Below the pieces are notes generated by a model, which saw nothing but the letters and a program-made list of their open reading frames with translations, was not told the origin of the DNA and made no database searches. Shown piece by piece: positions 6,103 to 9,503 of a DNA stretch of 9,503 bases. The DNA comes from Bacillota bacterium (GTDB taxonomy: Bacteria; Bacillota; Clostridia; Christensenellales; Aristaeellaceae), in the NCBI GenBank assembly GCA_023411375.1, contig JAEYOW010000020.1, positions 1 through 9,503 of the forward strand. The letters run 5' to 3'. The translations under genes were made by a program, and so were the position numbers. The first letter of the stretch is position 1. Each line of letters begins with the position of its first letter.

Positions 6103-7473
6103 ATGAAAAAGTTCCTGTCCCTGACGCTGGCACTGGTCATGTGCCTGACCGCATGCTCCGCGCTTGCCGAGACGGCGCTCAAGCTTGGCATCTACCCCGA
6201 GGATGTCGATACCGCCGCCGTTGAATCCCACGAAACCTACATCGCGGAATTTAACAAGCTCTATCCCGATGTAACGGTTGACCGCGTCCATTATAAGTAC
6301 GCGACCGATACCTTCGTCCCCATGGCGGAGGCGGGCACCGTGCCCACCGTGTTTGAAACCTGGTTCACCGAGCCTCAAAAGCTGATCAACGGCGGCTTTG
6401 TGGCCGATATCACCAGCGCGTTGGAAGCCCGCGGCTGGCTGGATAAAATGAATCCCTCCATCCGCACGCTCCTGACCGGCCCGGACGGCAAGGTTTACGG
6501 CGTGCCGCGCGACGGCTACGCCCTGGGCCTGATGATCAACGTCGAGGTCTTTGAGGACGCCGGACTTGTGGATGAAAACGGCGTTCCGCTCTATCCCAAA
6601 ACGTGGGAGGAACTGGCCGAGACCGCAGCGAAGATTAAGGAAGCCACCGGCTCCGCCGGCCTGTGCTTGCTGGCTAAGGATAACGCGGGCGGCTGGCATT
6701 TCTCCAACATCGCCTGGTGCTTCGGCGCAACCTTCCAGAACCAGGACGCGAACGGTAAATGGGCCGCCAACCTCAACAGCCCCGAGGTTGTTGCCGCCAT
6801 GAATTACGTTAAAGACCTCAAGTGGAAGTATGACGTGCTTACCTCCGACCCCACCAGCGAAGATTGGGGCACCGGCTTCACCCAACTCGGCACCGGCGCG
6901 GCCGCCATGTACATCGCCGCCAACGACGCTGTTTCCCAGCCGACCTTTAATAACGGCCTGCCCGTTGACAAGCTGATGATGTGCGGCATCCCCGCTGGCC
7001 CCGGCGGCGCTTACAGCCTGTTCGGCGGCACGCCCTACATGTTCGCCGCCAACGCCACCGAGGACGAGATCAAGGCCGCGCTGGATTACCTGGAGGTTAT
7101 GGGCAAGGCGCCCGTACTGACCGAAACAGCCAAGGCCGGCCTCATTGAGGACGCCCGCTACCGCAAGGATAACGGCATTCCCGTCATCAACGAGTTCCCC
7201 TCCTGGTCGGACGACGCGCTTATCGAAGCCCGCCGCGCCGTGGTGGCTGAGTACAGCAACGTGGACGCCGCCATGTTCCAGCCCTATTTCGACGCCGTGG
7301 CCACCGAGGGCAACCTCCGCATGGAAGAGCCGCAGATGACCCAGGAGATGTACGCCGAGCTCACCAAGGTGCTTCAGGCCGTCGTAACCGACGAAAACGC
7401 CGACGCACAGGCGTTGTTGGATACCGCCAACACCAACTTCCAGAAAATCCTGGACGAGAGCGTCAACAAGTAA
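6103..7473 (+). CDS. Sugar ABC transporter solute-binding protein (family 1, CUT1 type)
   Basis: This 456-residue protein captures the sugar outside the membrane and hands it to the two permeases encoded downstream. The signal peptide is MKKFLSLTLALVMCLTACSALAE. LTAC with Cys18 is an acceptable lipobox, which would make it a lipoprotein. SALA|E right after it could instead be a signal peptidase I site, so anchoring is likely but not certain. The mature part shows features of extracellular solute-binding proteins: PTVFETWFTE (81-90), GKVYGVPRDGYALGLMINVEVF (split here as KVYGVPRDG, 130-138, and LGLMINVEVF, 141-150), TWEEL (167-171) and the second-lobe segment FTQLGTGAAAMYI (259-271). The ribosome binding site GAAGGAGG stands seven bases before the ATG. 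The gene is first in the operon, downstream of a strong promoter with two operator-like sites. The sugar itself is unknown. The GH65 gene across the divergent promoter suggests an alpha-glucosyl disaccharide. Confidence 0.93.
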   Translation: MKKFLSLTLALVMCLTACSALAETALKLGIYPEDVDTAAVESHETYIAEFNKLYPDVTVDRVHYKYATDTFVPMAEAGTVPTVFETWFTEPQKLINGGFVADITSALEARGWLDKMNPSIRTLLTGPDGKVYGVPRDGYALGLMINVEVFEDAGLVDENGVPLYPKTWEELAETAAKIKEATGSAGLCLLAKDNAGGWHFSNIAWCFGATFQNQDANGKWAANLNSPEVVAAMNYVKDLKWKYDVLTSDPTSEDWGTGFTQLGTGAAAMYIAANDAVSQPTFNNGLPVDKLMMCGIPAGPGGAYSLFGGTPYMFAANATEDEIKAALDYLEVMGKAPVLTETAKAGLIEDARYRKDNGIPVINEFPSWSDDALIEARRAVVAEYSNVDAAMFQPYFDAVATEGNLRMEEPQMTQEMYAELTKVLQAVVTDENADAQALLDTANTNFQKILDESVNK

Positions 7474-7484
7474 TCACGCTTAGC

Positions 7485-7512
7485 GGCCGGGGGCGCGTCG
7501 GCGCTCCCGGCC
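7485..7512 (+). other. GC-rich stem-loop between binding-protein and permease genes
   Basis: GGCCGGGGGCGC (7485-7496) pairs with GCGCTCCCGGCC (7501-7512) over all twelve positions, with one G-U pair, around the four-base loop GTCG. Only a weak pyrimidine stretch (TTCTCC) follows. It begins 12 bases after the binding-protein stop codon and ends some 38 bases before the permease start. Such intercistronic hairpins in sugar importer operons can protect the upstream mRNA or partly terminate transcription, so that much more binding protein than permease is made. That role is an inference here. Confidence 0.7.
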
Positions 7513-7550
7513 TTCTCCATTCAAGGCACTTTGCACGGGGAGCGATGAAC

Positions 7551-8459
7551 ATGGTAAACCGGAACCTCAGCACAAAATACCGCATTATCAGCGCAAGGAC
7601 AGCCAGGGACCTGGGCGCGTGGCTCATCATGCTGCCGGGGCTGGTTCTGTTCGCCTTCTTCATCTGGGAACCGCTGATCGAGGCCGTCCGCCTCTCCCTG
7701 TACGAGGCCAACGGCATGCGCACCGTGCGCTTTGTCGGGCTTGAGAACTATCGGGCGGTGTTTTCCGGTCCGGACTTCTGGCCTGCGGTGCTTAACACCT
7801 TCAAGTATCTTGTGTGGTCGCTGCTGATCGGCTTTCTGTTGCCCATCGCGCTGGCAATCGGCATTCACGAGTCCGTCCGCTTCAAGGGCGTCTACCGCAC
7901 GGCAGTCTATTTGCCCAACATTGTGCCTGGACTGGCCACGGTATTTCTGTGGCGTTATCTTTTCAAGAGCGACGGCGCGGGTGGGCTTAACATGCTGTTG
8001 GGCGCGTTCGGCATCGCCCCGCAGGACTGGTTGAACAACGCCGCGCGCGTCATTCCGATGATCGTCGTCACCATGACGTGGAAGGGCGCGGGCTCCACGG
8101 CGCTGCTGTATCTGGCGGGGCTTCAGGGCATCAGCCCGGAGCTGTATGAGGCCGCCATCATCGACGGCGCAAGCGTCAGGCAGCGTGTGCTTCATGTCAC
8201 GGTGCCGCAGCTTTACAATCTGGCGCGCACGTTGCTCATTTTACAGGTTATCGCGGTTTTTCAGGTGCTGTACGAGCCGCTCGTCATGACCAACGGCGGC
8301 CCTAACAACGCCTCGATTTCGCTGATGCAGCTGGTCTACCGCTACGCGTTTGATAAGTTCGATTACAGCAAAGCCAGCGCCGTTTCCGTCATCGTGGCCG
8401 CCGCGTTGATTTTGCTCACGCTGGTATATAACCGGGTCAACAAGGAAAAGGACATGTGA
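7551..8459 (+). CDS. Sugar ABC transporter permease, MalF-like (CUT1)
   Basis: The first of the two membrane subunits, about 302 residues with six predicted membrane segments. Counted from the start used here these lie at roughly 20-40, 81-104, 115-136, 166-188, 222-244 and 277-294. The cytoplasmic EAA loop that contacts the ATPase reads YEAAIIDGAS...VTVPQL, and TNGGPNNAS behind it is typical of MalF-type CUT1 permeases. Two ATGs are possible. The one at 7545 is only two bases from GGGGAG, whereas the ATG at 7551 has it eight bases upstream, so the second is preferred (MVNRNLSTKYRI). The long periplasmic P2 loop of enteric MalF is absent, as is normal in this subfamily. The last codon overlaps nothing but abuts the ribosome binding site of the next gene, so the permeases are tightly coupled. 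Confidence 0.93.
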   Translation: MVNRNLSTKYRIISARTARDLGAWLIMLPGLVLFAFFIWEPLIEAVRLSLYEANGMRTVRFVGLENYRAVFSGPDFWPAVLNTFKYLVWSLLIGFLLPIALAIGIHESVRFKGVYRTAVYLPNIVPGLATVFLWRYLFKSDGAGGLNMLLGAFGIAPQDWLNNAARVIPMIVVTMTWKGAGSTALLYLAGLQGISPELYEAAIIDGASVRQRVLHVTVPQLYNLARTLLILQVIAVFQVLYEPLVMTNGGPNNASISLMQLVYRYAFDKFDYSKASAVSVIVAAALILLTLVYNRVNKEKDM

Positions 8460-8473
8460 GGAGGCGCTTTCAG

Positions 8474-9376
8474 ATGAAAAAAAAGGATTGGACATTCGTG
8501 GGCGCCGTCCGCCCCTACGACCTGCGCCGCCCGGGCGTGAAAGTGGGCCATGCCCTGATGACGGCCTTCTGCGCCGCCGCCGCCATTGTCGCGCTCATGC
8601 CGGTTTTCTGGGTGCTCCTGTCCGGCTTTAAGGATTTGAAGGAGTTCAACCGGGGCGTCAAGGGTGCGGATAACCGCTATCATTTGCAATTTTTACCCGT
8701 CAGCTTTTCGCTGGACGGCTATCTGGATACCTGGAATCAGATGAAGTACACCCGGTATTACCTGAACAGCTTCGCCGTGGTGCTTGGCAGCGTGGTAACG
8801 GCCGTCCTGTTCAACGGGCTTCTGGCCTACGGCCTGAGCCGCCTGAAGCCGCGCGGCTGGAAGGTTGTGTATGCGCTGATCATGGGCACGCTCATGCTGC
8901 CCGCCACCACCAGCATCGTGCCCCTGTTCATCAACATCACCCGGCTGGGCCTGAGCGGCTCCTTCCTCCCCCTCTGGCTGCTAATGGGCGCGAACGCCTT
9001 TTACGTGGTACTTTTTAAAAACTTCTACGACGCCATGCCGATTAGCCTTCTGGAGGCTGCGCGGCTGGACGGGTGCAATAACTGGCAGCTCTTTTTTAGG
9101 ATTGTGCTGCCGCTCAGCATGCCCATCAACATCGTCATCGTCATTTATGCGGTCAACGCGGCCTGGTCGGACTTTTTGCTGCCCTACCTGCTGCTGAACA
9201 ACACAAAGCTGGAAACCGTCATGGTGCGCATGTTCAGCTACCGCACGTCCGACCGCATCAATAATATGGATATCATCCGAGCAATCGTATTCTCCATCAT
9301 CCCGCCCATTGTGCTGTTCATCGCCTTCCAGCGCCAGATTACGCAAAACGTGATGTCCGCGGGCATTAAAGGATGA
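8474..9376 (+). CDS. Sugar ABC transporter permease, MalG-like (CUT1)
   Basis: The second membrane subunit, 300 residues, with about six membrane segments (first at about 28-50, last at about 272-288). Its EAA loop LEAARLDGCNNWQLFFRIVL is followed by PLSMP, and the C-terminus QNVMSAGIKG is characteristic of MalG-type CUT1 permeases. The frame is open from a GTG at 8456 that overlaps the stop codon of the first permease, but AGGAGG (8459-8464) stands nine bases before the ATG at 8474, which is therefore the better start (MKKKDWTF). Right after the ATG comes a run of eight A. The two permeases should form the translocation channel in the cytoplasmic membrane. No ATP-binding subunit follows within the window; CUT1 importers of Bacillota often share one ATPase encoded elsewhere. 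Confidence 0.93.
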   Translation: MKKKDWTFVGAVRPYDLRRPGVKVGHALMTAFCAAAAIVALMPVFWVLLSGFKDLKEFNRGVKGADNRYHLQFLPVSFSLDGYLDTWNQMKYTRYYLNSFAVVLGSVVTAVLFNGLLAYGLSRLKPRGWKVVYALIMGTLMLPATTSIVPLFINITRLGLSGSFLPLWLLMGANAFYVVLFKNFYDAMPISLLEAARLDGCNNWQLFFRIVLPLSMPINIVIVIYAVNAAWSDFLLPYLLLNNTKLETVMVRMFSYRTSDRINNMDIIRAIVFSIIPPIVLFIAFQRQITQNVMSAGIKG

Positions 9377-9503
9377 CGGAGGGAAGCGTCAGCCCCGCGG
9401 GCTGTTCGCCGCAGGCGAAAGCGTCCCGCAGGATATCAACCGAAACGAGGCTTTGGCACGGGCAGTGCCAAAGACGACGATTGAGGTTGCGGACGACGGA
9501 GGG
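9375..9503. repeat. Hairpin cluster downstream of the importer operon, bounded by a 9-bp direct repeat
   Basis: Three perfect hairpins follow the last permease: CAGCCC-CGC-GGGCTG (9390-9404), directly adjoining TTCGCC-GCA-GGCGAA (9405-9419), and CTTTGGCAC-GGGCA-GTGCCAAAG (9451-9473). None is followed by a T tract, so they are not ordinary intrinsic terminators. GACGGAGGG occurs at 9375-9383 and again at 9495-9503, exactly 120 bases apart, at the right edge of the window. The composition suggests a dispersed or tandem intergenic repeat rather than a gene, although one frame is open across the stretch. Confidence 0.5.

Noticed and set aside
6061..6885. Long open frame on the minus strand opposite the binding-protein gene
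   Set aside because: It is antisense to a well-supported gene with signal peptide and family motifs. GC-rich coding DNA often leaves such frames open, and the translation resembles no known family.
7521..8195. Open frame of 224 codons on the minus strand opposite the first permease
   Set aside because: Shadow of the permease: rich in Arg, Gln and His, with no ribosome binding site.

Overview
The window looks like chromosomal DNA from a GC-rich member of the Bacillota, probably class Clostridia. The clues are strong AGGAGG-type ribosome binding sites, sigma-A-like promoters, short signal peptides of the 'MKK...LTACSALAE' kind, and a CUT1 sugar importer next to a LacI-family regulator. The lineage is inferred from style only; there is no marker gene.

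Left part (1 to about 2340): an accessory-looking, less GC-rich block. It opens with the left end of an IS3-family insertion sequence (complete orfA, first 28 codons of orfB, and a clear orfA promoter), which runs off the left edge. Next come a short stretch without genes, a secreted protein of unknown function on the minus strand whose ribosome binding site points to an internal GTG start, and an open frame of about 130 codons without a usable start that is probably a gene remnant. A 15-bp perfect inverted repeat lies at the upstream edge of that remnant. The block ends at the 3' side of a tRNA-Val(GAC) gene (2351-2427, minus) that has its own promoter and terminator.

Right part (2547 to 9376): a coherent sugar-utilisation locus. 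On the minus strand are a family GH65 disaccharide phosphorylase and, upstream of it, a LacI-family repressor. Divergent on the plus strand is a three-gene importer: a solute-binding (lipo)protein and two CUT1 permeases. The likely flow is binding of an alpha-glucosyl disaccharide or short oligosaccharide outside the cell, import, then phosphorolysis by the GH65 enzyme to beta-glucose 1-phosphate plus the released sugar. Neither the ATPase of the transporter nor a beta-phosphoglucomutase is in the window.

Four related near-palindromes built around ACGT with GTTT/AAAC arms lie exactly where a LacI-family operator would act: one before the GH65 gene, one over the -35 of the lacI promoter, one next to the -35 of the importer promoter, and one in the importer leader. 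This shared operator set is the most informative unannotated signal here. A 12-bp GC-rich stem-loop separates the binding-protein gene from the permease genes, and a cluster of hairpins bounded by a 9-bp direct repeat follows the operon. I see no undescribed defence, CRISPR or mobile system in this window.
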